Shown: positions 32,011 through 45,089 of the stretch, piece after piece
Position numbering within the stretch: the stretch's first letter is position 1
How the letters are laid out: each line of letters starts with the position of its first letter
Origin: Diploptera punctata
Taxonomy: Eukaryota > Arthropoda > Insecta > Blattodea > Blaberidae
Assembly (NCBI GenBank): GCA_030220185.1
Contig: JASPKZ010008348.1
Span: 806,001 to 870,000, forward strand
Reading direction: 5' to 3'
Length of the DNA stretch: 64,000 nt
Program-made: the position numbers and the translations under genes
The notes under the pieces: model-generated
Seen by the model: only the letters and a program-made list of their open reading frames with translations
Databases searched by the model: none
What the model was told of the DNA's origin: nothing

Positions 32011-33772
32011 AATGGTGATATATATTTTCATAGGTGTTTCACTGCTATTATCTCTTTTCTTTACTTTTTTAAAGTTTGAACTTATTGGGTTTGGGTTCGA
32101 GCATTTTCGGTAATTTCAAAATTCCTAAAACAATAAACAAAATATTAATAATCTATTATAGTCTACTAACAGTTGCGTAACGTACAACTCCTTAGACCCT
32201 ACTCTACCGTAAGTTGTTACAGTGTAAGCAATTTTAAATGTATGAGCTGAAATAAGAACTTCTAACGAAATGTTTAGTTAGATAGGAGACACACCACTAA
32301 AACATCATCAGAATAACTACCTACATTTTATTTGACATGGATAAATTTAACATTGTAAGTGCAGAGGCCTCTTTCGTAAATAGTTGACGTTATCTGTCCA
32401 TAAAAAAACAGTTCATGGTAGTTAAAATTTTATTAAGAAGAAGAAAACATTCTCATATCAAAAAATTAGGGCACAAGACACTTTTTTGGGTAAGGTCTGG
32501 CCGAAAAAGTTTAGTCACTGTCTATTAATATAGCTTGACTTTATATAAACCAATTAAGAGGTGGTTGTCACTTGAGGAATAAAAAAAATAGTTTAGATAT
32601 TTGTTTTTATTGTACTAGTAATCTATGTTTCTTTCTGAATATTTGTTGTAAATCGAACACAAATTGTATGCCATCACCTGTCTTTAATCTGGAAAACTTG
32701 TAAATAATATTAAAAAAAAAACATACACACACACAAGAGAATCTCATACGCTCGTATGGTGTAGTAAAATCGAATAGTCTCTAAAAAGGTACATCACAAT
32801 TGTTTCATTTATGTATCTAAGAACGCAGGAATAAGATTTGACAATCCAGATTAAAATTAGATGAAATAGATAACAAATCAATGAAATCATTATAATTGAA
32901 CTACATTTTATATTAACTGGAAAGCGATGTACGGTATCATAAAAAATATGTAACTTGTAGGTCAAACTCAAACTGACAATTTTTGGCACTCTGCTTCTTC
33001 CACTTTATGCTGAAAAAAAAAATTATTGTGGATGAAAAAAATAATCAAACTACTGATTTAGACACTAGAGTCTTCAACCTTCAAGACACTACTTTTTTAA
33101 TTTTTTCAATAATTTTTCACAAAGATACAGCCATTTAAAAATTACAACTTTTTCGAGGGTACGAAGCTAATCCTTTAATTTTGAGCAGCAGTGTAATCCC
33201 ATTTTTTCTTTAATTTTTTTCTAAAACAGAGATTGAGCGTGAGCAAAATTTGGCTGAATTACAAATTTGTAGGTACTAAGGAAATAAAAACAATTACTTT
33301 TAGGTTTGAAAATGTGAGGGAATCTTGCCTGCACATTAACCTTATTTACACTAGTTAATAAATTCGTATTTACCCTTATTTTTCGTTCTTCTACTGGAGT
33401 GAAAATACAAACACTAAACAAGACAAACATTTCATATAATGTGTCACAAAACAAACATTGCCAGCGTCTTTTTTATGCTGACCGCATAAACAAACGATGA
33501 GGACTGAAAAACAGTCACTCCCGTGCACGATACCATTAACATATTGTTGACCGGCATTTTTTTTCAGAATTTATCTATATCACTGCTGACGAGAAAAAAA
33601 AAACGCATCGATCACGAGTTTACTCGTGGCCGGTCAGCAACGCTGTTTGCTAATTAATGCACCGAAGTTTATTTGATTTAAGTGCACGATAATAGTTAAT
33701 TAATTAGTCTGATAATTTATCTTTAAAAAATTCTCGGAGGGGGGTATGACCCCATCTCTGGAATCGCCACTG
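31440..33772 (-). mobile_element. 5' half of a ZMYM1-type hAT element
   Basis: 'gaatcgccactg' at 33761-33772 reads CAGTGGCGATTC on the minus strand, the hAT-type end also seen at 37072 and 44598. It lies about 1.76 kb upstream of the TTF-type coding region, close to the 1.9 kb between the 37072 end and its ATG. Between 32010 and 33735 there is no recognisable gene, as expected for the leader. The left end is missing. Confidence 0.5.
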
Positions 33773-33789
33773 TTGTCTTCAGTCCATTT

Positions 33790-33965
33790 ATGGAGCTTCT
33801 TGAGGGAGTTTGTTATCTATTTGTAAATCATCGTATTTGCTGTGTCTTCTTGATGACCAGATGATATGTCATCAGCAAACATTGCTGTATTAATTTTATA
33901 TTAATTTTGAATAAACCTCAACGGAACACATCATGAATCTTATAAAAGTTGATAGTTTAGACTAG
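33790..33965 (-). pseudogene. LINE RT fragment with FADD box
   Basis: The minus strand reads 'INTAMFADDISSGHQEDTAN' then a stop and 'ITNSLKKLHKWTEDN', the catalytic box and following helix of a Jockey-type RT. Left of it 33895-33950 is shared with 26792-26850. Confidence 0.5.
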
Positions 33966-36170
33966 ACTAGACTAAGTGTTGGAAGAGAAGGACCACCCTC
34001 GTGTTCCCATATACGCCAAATGATCTCCGCCCGGCCAGCCAAGCGAGCTCTCGGTTCGACCCGTGCGCCCACTTTACAGCTGAGAAGAATTGACATGCAG
34101 GAAACCTCCTGTCTCGTCCGGCTGCATTGGGGTCTTATATGCCCTCTTCAGCCCTTTGGTATAAAAATATCGACGATTGAGTGATTATTAACTGCCGATC
34201 GTAACTAGCCGCAGATCGGGAAACAAAGGACCAGTGGTCGGACATTAGCAAGCCTTAAAAACTGATCGTCCCTGATGGTGATGTACTTGTTGTTGCTCCA
34301 AGCCGCCAAGAGGAAGACCGCAACCACCACCGCCGCCGCCAAGCCCCAAGGGGACAAGAAGGGGAGGGCGAACCGCTAACCCAATCAGAAATGGCTCCTT
34401 TCAGGTTAAGCTGATCTGTTGTGGAATTTTGAATTTGAAAATTTTTGGGAGTGAGATTGGGGGCATTCAGCGGACAGTGAAGCACTCTAGCGGACTTGCA
34501 GCTATTGCAGCGAAGTAAAAGTAGGCTGCAGACAGAAGAAACCGCTGCATCCATTGTGAGTGGCTGGTTCATTCAGTTTAAACATGACGTCGTTGTCAAT
34601 AAACAATTTATGTTTGATGTACAAATTTTGTATTATTTACGTCTGGATATTAATATATGAATTATTCGAGGTGGTTAACCCTTTTAGACGAACATAAGTG
34701 ATATATTAAGTAAAACTAAAGATAGTGATAATTTTAAGATTGTTATCAACATCAAGAATTTAACCTCTTCTTTTCATGTAGATCATTGCGTTATTGACGA
34801 GTCAATGTTTTTATTATGAAACTTATATCCCCAGATGATTCATTCGCTAATACCTGGTTCAAAGTTAATTATAATTTTTAATTTCAAGATATGTATAAAA
34901 TAAATTAGAATTTTATGATTGTGTTCATGGGGTCATTTCTGGAAGTGCTACAGTGGTTGTCAAACCAATTTTCTCGACAGATAAAACAAACATTTGTAAT
35001 CTTCTTTAAATGTGTAACACAATAAGAAAGTTGTGTAATGGACAAAGAGATGAACTGTGTATCTTATGTTTGTAATCTTTTCTGAATAAAGAGTTTTGTG
35101 AAGTATTGGCCATAACTTGAATTCAAATATTACAATATTCTAGATTTCTTATCTAAATTTAACCAGTGAAGATACAAATACTCTACTGTGATGTGCATTA
35201 ATAACATTTAATTACAGCTAGAGTTGGTTAATGTATTAACAGAAAAATTTGAACTCAACATAGGATTTTAATCACAGCTGATCCATTATTTAATCTCCAA
35301 CTTTATATACTATGTACTATCATTGAGATACTGAGTGTCATTACTTGAACCAGTTATGAATAATTTTCACTTTAATTGCCAGTTTATCGTAAAATGAAAT
35401 GTGGTCTTATATCTTCTACTTCAAATGAATGTAGTCTCTCTTATGGGATATTGCTATTCACTGTATACTACCATTAACCTTGGTGGTAAATGTTTTTCAT
35501 ATATTATAAATGATTCAGTGATATACTATTTAGTGTATATAACACTTAACTTTAGTAAGAAAGTGGCTAATGTTAGAGATTATATTAAATAATTCCTTTA
35601 AGCATGGTGAGTGAGAGGTTATCTATAATTAACTGCTGTTATGACAGAATTTCAAATATATGGTTGGAAATTACATATAATTGTTTGGTTTTACTTCAGC
35701 CATAATGATTATGATAGTTACTCTTATAAGAAATTAATATTTTCAGACAATGCAAAAAAATTATATTAATAAATTATTAAAAAACTGTACTTAAATTATT
35801 ATAAATTGATATTCTTCTTTGTTTTCATTTCTATTCCTTATCAAATTTAAAATAAAGATGAAGTATGTTTGAGGTTTAAAAAAATACAATGATGCCTTCC
35901 TATATACAATTGTTTGGTTGCTGAACGTAGGCCATGTCTTGCACTACTTACATTAATTTTGCACATATGCCTATATTTCCTGTGTTTTCTAATGTAACCC
36001 CTATTCCTCATATATTTTAAATATAGACCTAAAGGTGTAAAATATTATGTAAGAAATGGCATGAATAAAATGGCTGAACAATTAAATAAAATTTGCCCTA
36101 CAACCACCTGGCAATACTTTTAGTGTGGTTATTAAATATGTATGTTATGTGATGATGAAGGAGCAATATA
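33965..36170. other. Long AT-rich interval without supported genes
   Basis: 34000-34150 is GC-richer and contains a B-box-like 'ggttcgaccc' (34052-34061), perhaps an unrelated SINE or host sequence. The 105-codon minus frame at 34255-34572 has low-complexity, Ser/Arg-rich composition and no domain that I recognise. 34600-36170 is AT-rich and featureless by eye. Confidence 0.35.
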
Positions 36171-36209
36171 TGCATCACATAGGGAATTCGCAGGAGTGAT
36201 TTTTTACTA

Positions 36210-36365
36210 TAATAATATAATATAATATAATATAATATAATATAATATAATATAATATAATATAATATAATATAATAAATATAATAATAATATAACATAA
36301 CATGACATGACATGACAAGACATGACATAACATAACATAACATAACATAATATAATATAATATAA
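36210..36365. repeat. Pentanucleotide satellite (TATAA/CATAA/CATGA)
   Basis: About 30 units of a 5-bp repeat, drifting from ataat to cataa and catga and back. The minus-strand ORF across it (YYIILYYI...) is a product of the repeat and not a gene. Confidence 0.9.
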
Positions 36366-37071
36366 ATCAAATTTATAGCTCGGAAGCTGGTCGAGAGATT
36401 AGATTAAGCCCCTATATTTATAGAGGTCTGTAATTGAGAAGGGTGCAGGCTGACTACATCTGATGAACGAAATGAATTATATGATAATGGGGAAAGGTGG
36501 AATGAAATGGTGGTAGAACAAAATGGGAGAAACCCGAAAGAACTTGCCGTAGCTCCGTTTCCTCTACTATAAAATCCACGTATTGTGACCGAGACTCTAA
36601 TGAAGTTAAAAAAAGCTACTCTTACTCAGTGGCGTGTATTCAATAGACGCAAGATTCGCATTGCTTATCCAGGACTAAAAATAAAAAATGAGAAACATCA
36701 TTGAAATAATCAGTATTGATTAACATTAACTTTCAATGCAATTTAAGAATAATATTAGTGACGTGGTCATAATTTGCATAGTCAATTTGTTCCATCCAGC
36801 TTCCCAGTTATAAACCACTCTTGTTCCACACGATAAGCTAGGAGCCGCTCGGATGTGATCGTGTGTCGTCGTAAGTTTTCGTTATCTGTGGTCCTGCAAT
36901 TTCAAATGTGCGGGACTTGACGAGTAATGGAAACTTGATTTAAATCATAATTATTACATTCTAATTAAGCTTGTGGTCCTACAATTCTCAACAGTAATTG
37001 TCGTGTTTATATTGAAGTATTAGTGTAGCTACGATAATATTATTATAGTATAAATATATGAACTTAATTTT
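36365..37071. other. Unassigned
   Basis: 'cagtggcgtgtattcaatag' at 36627 resembles a hAT end but has no partner found. Otherwise nothing recognised. Confidence 0.3.
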
Positions 37072-39424
37072 TAGTGGCGGCGGCTCCTTATGTGCTGAGG
37101 TGCTGCAGGACACTTAATTGTGAGGGGAAAAAGTACCGAACAAAAAATAAATAATTATATTTTAAACAGCGCAGGTTTCTTTATTTATGCTGGTTTTTCA
37201 CGCACTCTACTTGTTATTTCCAATCTCCAATGTCTTTGGAATGTGCTGTGAATCGTACAGCCGTATTGAATCTCGCATTTTGCGTGCGCAGGAACAAAAT
37301 TCTCGTTTTCTAAATTTTCCATTGTATCTACGCGCATGCGCAGAGACTAATATTCGCTTCCCCCCCCCCTTTGTCCGACTGCGGCTGTGAATTATGCAGC
37401 CCGATGTACAGATGGCGACTTTGACAGTTATGATTTTATATATTAATACTTTTTTCTTTTTAAGTTTTCATTTACTACAAAATTGTACCTCTTATTTTTT
37501 GCTATTACACGCATTTAGTAGTTATTAGACATAATATGGCAACAGAAAAATTGTTTAATATAATTACAGACTTACTAATAAAAATCTCTTATATAGGCTT
37601 TCAACAGTTATTTAGTTATAATATGAATAAGCCTTATGTGGATCATATATAATTTCCTTACTAATAAACGTTGTGCCGGAGCTATACAACAATACCACCC
37701 ATACACACAATACGTCACATATTCGTCATAATTATGACATCAGAACAATATTACGCGCAGTTTGTAACAGAAATAAAACATCAACCAGTGATTGTGTAAG
37801 AAATGAGTAGGGATAAGAATTAATAGAGATTCCCTAATTGAGAGGTATGGAAAAAATAAGTGTGTTTTAATTTATTTACATTTTCCTTTACGCTATGTCA
37901 AATATATCGTAGAATTAGTTTCACAGATAATGTGCTGCAATCTAACGTCAAGAATTTCGAACAATTCTTGGAAACTAATAAAAGTTTTTCCCATTACTTA
38001 TGAATTATATGCAGTGTTTAAGATGCGTTAGAAAACGTTCAAAATAGTAGGAAATGTTTCCGACAACAGAATAACGCTTTAAGCGAAAAAAAATCATTGC
38101 AATTTGATCGTGAATCGAACCTAGGACCACACGAACTGTAGTAAGAAGCTCTAACCACAAGACTATCAACCTATTATGTAGCTTGCTGCAATAATAGTAG
38201 CTTTATAATTAAATACATTTTTATATCTATGTATATTTGTATTAATGATGCAAGAAAGTTTTGTTAAAATAATATTATGAAGCATTTAAACTGCATTCAG
38301 GTTAAATCTTGTCTCACTATTGTAGAACATATTCTTTTGTGAATCAATGTTCAGTTTTAAAATATTATTAGACATAATCGAGAATCAGCGTAACTAAAGG
38401 CATTTTATGATGCCTTTATTTTTCTACCCAGAGCTTTATTAATATTATTTATGTCCTGTGCATCCATCAAACAGTCGTTAAAGTGTTGCATTTTGCGTTA
38501 AATTTAAGGAAACGTTCATCAATATCATAAGAAAACAATCAGTTGATCTTGAAGCCCGACATTTTGTCTAGTTATACAATCCTTAAACAAGGCTGGAGGC
38601 GTGTATAACGATTCCCATGTAAAGTTGTACACTTCTCATACACTGAACAGCTAATACAGTGCTTATTAGTAAGAATTTTCAACTGAGATGTGTATAAACC
38701 TAGTATAAAAGTTATATGTGGGTTATTAGTAAGAGGGTTAATATTTAGTTGTTCCTGAGTACGTTTAAGCAAAACCGAAGAAATCACAGTTGGCAACACT
38801 ATCACATTTTCGCGGGGTTCTAGCCTTCCAAACGTTTGTTCATTTAGTATGCGTCTGTATGTTTTCTGTTGTGAACGACACATTGTTACTTTGAATGTAA
38901 AAGTGAAATTTGATCGGTTCGAAGTGCTTTAAACTATAATTAATTAATGTTTGAAACAGGTTTGTTATATTTATAAGAGATGGAGAATTCTATAGACAAT
39001 TTATTGAAAACATCTTTCTCCAGCAGATAATTCGAAGAGAAAATTCAAATAAAACAATTAGGTAGGCCTACACCGAACCTCCAATATATCATAAAAGCAG
39101 TATCAAATAAATCGACTTACACACGCAAGTTCAACAGAAAGCTGTATGACCGTGATAGGGTGTATAGATGTGAAATTAGGAATGCTCTATTTTGTTTCCC
39201 ATGCCTACTTTTTGGTAACAGTGATGCATGGAGTACAGTCGGTGTGACAGATTTGGGGCATCTTCATGTATTAATTACAAAACACAGTGGAACTATGAAA
39301 CACATGAATAATGTTATAGATATTAATGTTTTAGGTAATGTGAATATCGCAACACAGATAAGTCATGCCTATCATGAACACATAGAAAAACACAATAGAC
39401 AAGTAGAAAAAACAGATATGTACT

Positions 39425-39602
39425 ATATAGAATAATTCTTCTTTCTTCTTCTTCCTTCCAAGTATTAGGCCAAGGCCTGTTACAATCCTATAGAAAATTT
39501 TCCCTCCAGTGTTCCGGGAAATTCTCGTATAAGACTTGAAAGCATAATAATAGTCCCTTCGATTGGTTGCTGGCCAAAGGAAGATATAGAATTGATTTAT
39601 CA
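39425..39602 (-). mobile_element. 160-bp LINE 3' fragment inserted in hAT gene, 9-bp duplication
   Basis: atatagaat at 39425-39433 and 39594-39602 flanks an insert that matches the LINE 3' end at 19062-19130 and 19830-19890. Minus-strand reading 'LASNQSKGLLLCFQVLYENF', 'PEHWRENFL'. GAA-type tail (CTT on plus) at 39436-39454. Confidence 0.72.
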
Positions 39603-40578
39603 AATTGTACCATTGAACTAGCGTTAAGGGGACACGATGAGACTGACACGTCTGATAATCCAGGAGTTTTCTTGGGATTAATAGATTTAATTTCTAGTGT
39701 AGACAATGCAGTGTAACAGCACATGGAATATAATCAGATTTTTAAAGGTACATCGAAAACAATTCAAAATGAATTGTTGGATTGTATGTTGGAAACTTAT
39801 CGCGAGTTAATAATAGATGAAATGAAACGAGCCGAATTTATAGCATTGATGGCCGATGAGACAACAGATATTTCCGAGCAGACACAATTAGCGTTAGTGT
39901 TTCGTTACGAAATGAATGGTGTTCCATATGAAAGATTCTGGGGATTTTTTAATCCAGAGGGACAAAACGTGGATGCAATATGTAAATGTATTTTAAATGA
40001 ATTATATACAATATTCAAGGATTCGCCGCACAAAATCATAGCTCAGACCTATGACGGTGCAAATGCAATGAGCGGAACAGGAGGAATCCAATCAAAAATA
40101 AATTTTACATTATCCTAATGCTCATTATATTCACTGTAATTCGCACCAACTGAACCTAACAATGCAAAATGCTGCATCACAATCAGTCGGCGGGTGTATT
40201 TTTCCTCAACTTGTCAGCTTTTCCAGTTTTCTTCTCAAGGTCACCGCAGCGAGTCTCAGCACTAAAAGCAGTGACAGATCGTAGGATCCCTTCCGGATCG
40301 TAAACACGGTGGAATTTCAAATCGAGGACAGTTAATATGCTATATGAATACAAGGACACTTTGAATGAGCGTTTATTAAATTTAGAGAAGGCAACCTCCA
40401 ACATAACTTGTCAAGAAGCTAATGGACTCCGTCGAAGTATTGAAGACAAAGGCTTTATATTTTGGCTGTCATTTTTCCACCAGCTAATGCCGCATGTTGA
40501 CATATTATATGATCACTTACAATCAAGAACGGTGGATGCTGTAAAAACAAAAAATATCGTGGAACATTTTGAGCATGC

Positions 40579-43500
40579 TATTAATGTTGTTAGCCCTCCA
40601 TGGTATCTTTACCTTGTCGTGGTGGAGTGGCTTGCGTGCTTAAATGATCCTGAGAGCTATGCCGGCGGTAGCATTGCTGCCGATAGGGTTACCCATGCCG
40701 GACTGGTCGAAGGTGATAAGCCAGACGAAAAAAGTACCTTGGGCGAAAGAGTGACGATCTTTCACCGTAAAAATACAACCGTCAAGAAATGCGGACATGG
40801 GTTCAACTGGGGTAAAATTTTCCGGAGGTCAAATAGTCCCCCATTCGGTTCTCCGGGCGGGGACTACTTCAGGGAACCCATGCCAAAGGCTCAAACACAG
40901 GGACATGTTCCTAGGAACATGGAATGTTAGGACTTTATACAATAGCGGGACACTAGAGATATTAACGCGGGAATTAGATAAATCGCCCTTGGATATAGTC
41001 GCTTTACAGGAAGTTAGGTGGCCAGGAGAAGGTAGTCAGGAATCAGGAAGCTTTGCATTATACTACGGGTGTGCAGAAAGACCTGCATTTGGAACGGGTT
41101 TTTTAGTCAGAAGGAGGATCCTATCCGCTATCCGAGATATTAAGTTTGTTAGTGATAGGATATCATACATAATTCTAAAGGGTAAACGACATGATTTTAT
41201 AATTGTAAATATACATGCCCCCACAGAAGATAAAGATGACAAGATCAAGGATGAGTTCTATGAAGAATTAGAATGCTTATTTGATAGCCTTTCACGATAT
41301 CATATGAAAATTATCTTAGGAGATTTTAATGCAAAAGTGGGGCGGGAAGATATATTCAAACCAACAATAGGCAAATTCAGTCTTCATGAAGATAGTAACG
41401 ACAATGGGGTTAGATTAGTCACATTTGCCACATCAAAGAATTTCATTGTTAAGAGCACAACATTTCAGCATAAGGATATTCATAAATACACCTGGACGTC
41501 CCCAGATGGAGAAACTCGGAACCAGATAGATCATGTATTAGTGGATAAACGCTGGCACAGTAGCATCATCGATGTTAGATCAGTTAGAGGGACAGACTGC
41601 AATTCGGATCATCATCTGGTCAGAGTGAAAATCAGACAACGGCTATCGCTTATGAGAGGAACAAACGCTAAAGATGATTCTGTAAAATTTGAATTAAAAA
41701 ACTTGAAAAATGATGAAATGCGGCAAGAATACCAAATCAAAATTGCTAATAGATTTGAAGTACTGGAATCTTCAGATGACAATGTGGCAAACGAAGAAGA
41801 AACTGATATAAATAAAGAATGGGAGGCTATAAGAGATACTATTAAATTGTCAGCATCAGAAAGCATTGGTTGTTTAAAAAAGAGGCAAAACAAGAAATGG
41901 TTTGATGAGGAATGTGCCGACATTATAAAGAAAAGAAAGCTAGCAAAAATGAAATGGTTACACGAGCCAAATGAGGTAAATTTAGAGCAATTGGGTAGTA
42001 TTAGACAGGAAACCACCAAGTTACTAAAGAGTAAAAAGAGGGAATATTTGAGAGAGAAGATTAATGATCTTGAAATGAATGCAAAAAATAGGAACATTAG
42101 AGAATTATATCAGGGAATTAGTATAGAGAAGAAAGGGTTTCAGGCTAGAACAAACATAATTCGGAATGAAAATGGGGATATGATTGCAGATTCCAGGAGT
42201 ATATTAAATATATGGAAAAGTTACTTTAATCAGCTATTAAATGTACATACAGAACAGGACATTGAGGAGGATAATTTACAGACAGCAGAAATGCTAGTCG
42301 CAGAACCAAGTGCATTAGAGGTTGAAATGGCGATTGAAAAATTGAAGATGTATAAAGCATCAGGTTCAGATGAGATCCCAGCAGAACTGATAAAATCAGG
42401 GGGAGAAAAATTGATGGACAAGATACGCTGGTTGCTTAGTATGATTTGGGAAAAAAGAAGCTCTTCCAGATGAATGGAAAGAATCAATTATCGTACCAAT
42501 TTATAAGAAAGGAGATAAAACTGATTGCAACAACTACAGGGGCATCTCATTACTTTCAACTTCGTACAAAATTCTAACAAATATATTAGTAAGCAGATTT
42601 ACTCCCTATATTGATGACATTCTAGGAGATCATCAATGTGGATTTAGAAGAAACAGGTCTACAACAGATCAGATTTTTAGTATAAGACAGATTTTAGAAA
42701 AGAAATGGGAATATAATGGTACTGTACATCAACTATATATGTAGACTTCAAAAAAGCATATGATTCAATTAAGAGGGAGAAGTTATATAGTATCCTGCTG
42801 GAGTTCGGAATTCCTAAAAAGTACATAGTTAGACTTATACGAATGTGTCTAAATGGCACAAAGAGTAGGGTGCGTGTAGGCAAAGAGTTTTCGGACACTT
42901 TTGAAATCCAGAATGGGTTGAAGCAAGGAGATGCACTATCTCCTCTACTATTTAATTTTGTACTAGAGCATGCCATTAAATCTTTAGAGAATGAGGAAGG
43001 CTTACAACTGAATGGTATTAATAAACTGTTAGTTTATGCTGATGATGTAGTATTGTTGGCCGATAGTGAGGAGATACTAAAGGACAATACGCACACACTA
43101 TTGAGTAACACTAAGAACTTAGGACTGGAAGTAAATATCAATAAAACTAAATATATGGTCACACGTCGAAATACATTATATAATGGAAATGGACAGCTAA
43201 TGACAAATTGACAAATGAGGGTAATTTTGAGGAAGTGGCTGAATTCAAATACCTAGGAACAATAATCACAAATAGGAATGAGATGCACAAAGAAATTAAA
43301 CATAGGCTCAATTCTGCAAATGCGTGTTATTATGCATTGCAGAGACTCTTGATGTCCCAACTCCTTTCAAAAAGCGTTAAACTGAAAATATATAGGACTG
43401 TTATTCTACCAGTTATATTATATGGATGCGAAACATGGACTCTTGCTTTAAGGGAGGATAGGAGATTGCGAGTATTTGATAATAAAGAAAGTTTTTGGAC

Positions 43501-43874
43501 CAAAGAGAGATGAACAGACGGGTGAATGGAGAAGACTACATAACAATGAACTACATGGTCTTAATAGGAAGCCAGATATAATAAGAACAGTTAAGTCTCG
43601 TAGACTGCGATGGGCAGGACATGTTGGACGTATGGGGAATGAAAGACTTGCATGGAAGCTTCTTGTAGGAAAGCCAGAGGGAAAACGCCCAGTTGGTAGA
43701 CCAAGAATGAGGTGGGAGAATAACATTAACTATGATTTGAGGGAAGTAGATTATACAGGGAATGATTGGAAAACATTAGCTCAGGATAGGGATGTATGGA
43801 GAGCTTATGTCCGCGCGGCCATGAACCTACTGGTTCGATAGTGCCAGTAAGTAAGTAAGTATTAATGTTGTTAG
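40579..43874 (+). mobile_element. Near-complete RTE-like LINE with 15-bp target duplication
   Basis: tattaatgttgttag is at 40579-40593 and 43860-43874 and occurs once in the uninterrupted hAT reading frame (INVV). The insert, 40594-43859, starts 'ccctccatggtatctttacc' and ends in an AGTA-type tail ('gccagtaagtaagtaagt'). It encodes one protein, endonuclease then RT, with no ORF1 and a short 3' UTR, which fits the RTE group. Ten truncated relatives lie elsewhere in the window. Confidence 0.88.
40797..43841 (+). pseudogene. RTE-like endonuclease/reverse transcriptase polyprotein
   Basis: 40797-42473 is open: an APE-type endonuclease/exonuclease/phosphatase domain, residues about 37-285, with 'TWNVRTL', 'ALQEVRWPG' (metal Glu), 'VNIHAPTEDKDD', 'LGDFNAKVG' (D.N), 'NQIDHVLVDKRW' and 'DCNSDHHLV' (catalytic SDH). 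A linker follows to the RT finger 'KASGSDEIPAELIK'. An extra A in the run at 42451-42456 shifts the frame; 'VPIYKKGDKTDCNNYRGISL' and 'CGFRRNRSTTDQIF' follow; a 2-bp gain near 42738 restores it for 'GLKQGDALSPLLFN' and the catalytic 'LLVYADDVVLLAD'. An 8-bp duplication at 43201-43216 and a deletion near 43490 precede 'RRLRWAGHVGRMGNER' and 'GKRPVGRPRMRWENNI'. Related proteins are often labelled craniofacial development protein 2-like because that gene captured an RTE endonuclease. Confidence 0.9.
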
Positions 43875-45089
43875 AGATTCAATGGACAGGATTGATACTG
43901 AAGTTACTCAACAGTATGTAGACCTGTCAGAAAGTAAGCGCCGTAAAATAGCATGCCAGCGTAGTGATGCCAAAGAAGTTTGCGACAGAATCACGCGAGA
44001 GGCACGCGATCGTTTTCAAACTTTGGATCACCTACAAGCGGCTAAATTGTTCAACTCCTCCAATTTTCTGGAATATTTAAGAAATTTACCTGAGGTGGAA
44101 CTTTGTGCTACCATTGAGGCTTACAATATGTTAGAGAAGAAAAGGCTCAAGACAGAGCTGTCTGTACTGTACCTACAACATGACTTCAGGAATATTGAGG
44201 GAGCTGTGCCTTTACTACAGTTCATTATCAAAAGAAATATCCAACATACATTTTCAGAAGTAACAAGGATCTGAAAATCTTGGTCGCAATACGTATGACT
44301 ACTTTTGAACCGGAGAGATGCTTCTCGTCCCTTAAAAGAATAAAAACTTTCCTCCGGAACACCATGCTATAGGAACGACTTAGTACACTTGCAGTTCTTT
44401 CTATTGAGAAGACTTGCGTTTCCAACATAGAAGGGCTCAACACCAGAGTGATTGATAAATTTTGCAGTAAGAAGAATCGTCGAATTGACATTATCTTTCG
44501 TCGTTGAGTGAGTAGTATAATATTTATTAATTTATACATACGTTAATTTATGTCAATTCTTACAGCACACACCAGATTTTTAGGACCAGCCGCCACTGAT
44601 CATTTTAATAATGGTATGTACGTATGTATGGCTGGACTGTATGCACTCCAGCTTCTTGCGTACAGCAGTGTTGAAAATATGGAAGCTCACAATCAATCGG
44701 GGCAAGACAGTGGACAAAGCGCATGTGTCTGTGTAATATGTGCTATCCTAAAAACGTTGCCTGGAGCGCGTTCGAAGATGAGAATCGAGTAATACAAACT
44801 GGTAGACTTACTCTTGAATTAAATATCACAACTAGGGTGTAAGGCGTTTCAAGTCGCAACTTTACAATAGCAACGAGTGATTAAAATTGTGTCCTCGTGC
44901 TCATACTGTATTGTTGGACATGTTTTCTGTTTAATAACGAAAGATCTCTGTGGAACAGTGCGGGTTATTGCGACATGGGAAATATACATAAAGCCATTAA
45001 AAAGCATAGTCTATCTAAAAATCATTTGATCTCCATTATAAATAAATAAAACTTTTAGTAAGTCAAGAATTGAACATATGATGGACAAT

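Larger units (their letters stand above)
38980..44507 (+). pseudogene. hAT transposase, ZMYM1-like (TTF-type), disrupted
   Basis: Starts 'MENSIDNLLKTSFSS' at 38980, one in-frame stop, then 'TYTRKFNRKLYDRDRVYRCE' and the TTF-type finger 'CEIRNALFCFPCLLFG', 'VTDLGHLHVLITKH'. After a 160-bp LINE insert: 'LALRGHDETD', 'FKGTSKTIQNELLDCMLETY', the RNase H-fold Asp motif 'LMADETTDISEQTQLALVFR', 'AQTYDGANAMSG', then past a frameshift 'NAHYIHCNSHQLNLTMQN' and 'LSFFHQLMPHVDILYDHLQ'. The LINE splits it at 40594; it resumes at 43875 'RDSMDRIDTEVTQQYVDLSE', and ends in the hAT dimerisation region 'TTFEPERCFSSLKRIKTFLR' to 44507. Stops at 39027 and 44370 and several frameshifts. Confidence 0.85.
37072..44598 (+). 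mobile_element. ZMYM1-type hAT transposon carrying a nested RTE-like LINE
   Basis: The left end 'agtggcggcggctcct' (37073-37088) and the right end 'aggaccagccgccactg' (44582-44598) form an imperfect TIR. Flanks 'ttaatttt' (37064-37071) and 'atcatttt' (44599-44606) agree at 6 of 8 positions, the hAT duplication length. A ~1.9-kb leader precedes the transposase pseudogene (38980-44507). Without the 3.28-kb LINE insert and 0.17-kb LINE fragment the element would be about 4 kb. The boundary call is an inference from TIR similarity. Confidence 0.6.

Noticed and set aside
34255..34572. 105-codon minus-strand ORF in GC-richer DNA
   Set aside because: Low-complexity Ser/Arg/Trp composition, no recognisable domain, no supporting partner copy.
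36098..36370. Tyr/Ile-rich ORF
   Set aside because: Product of a pentanucleotide satellite, no domain.
36627..36660. hAT-type end (CAGTGGCG)
   Set aside because: No paired end or duplication found; may be chance or an orphan end.
38572..38883. 103-codon minus ORF
   Set aside because: Lies in the non-coding leader of the hAT on the opposite strand; no recognisable features.
41612..42097. 161-codon minus ORF, Phe/Ser-rich
   Set aside because: Antisense shadow of the RTE-like LINE protein.
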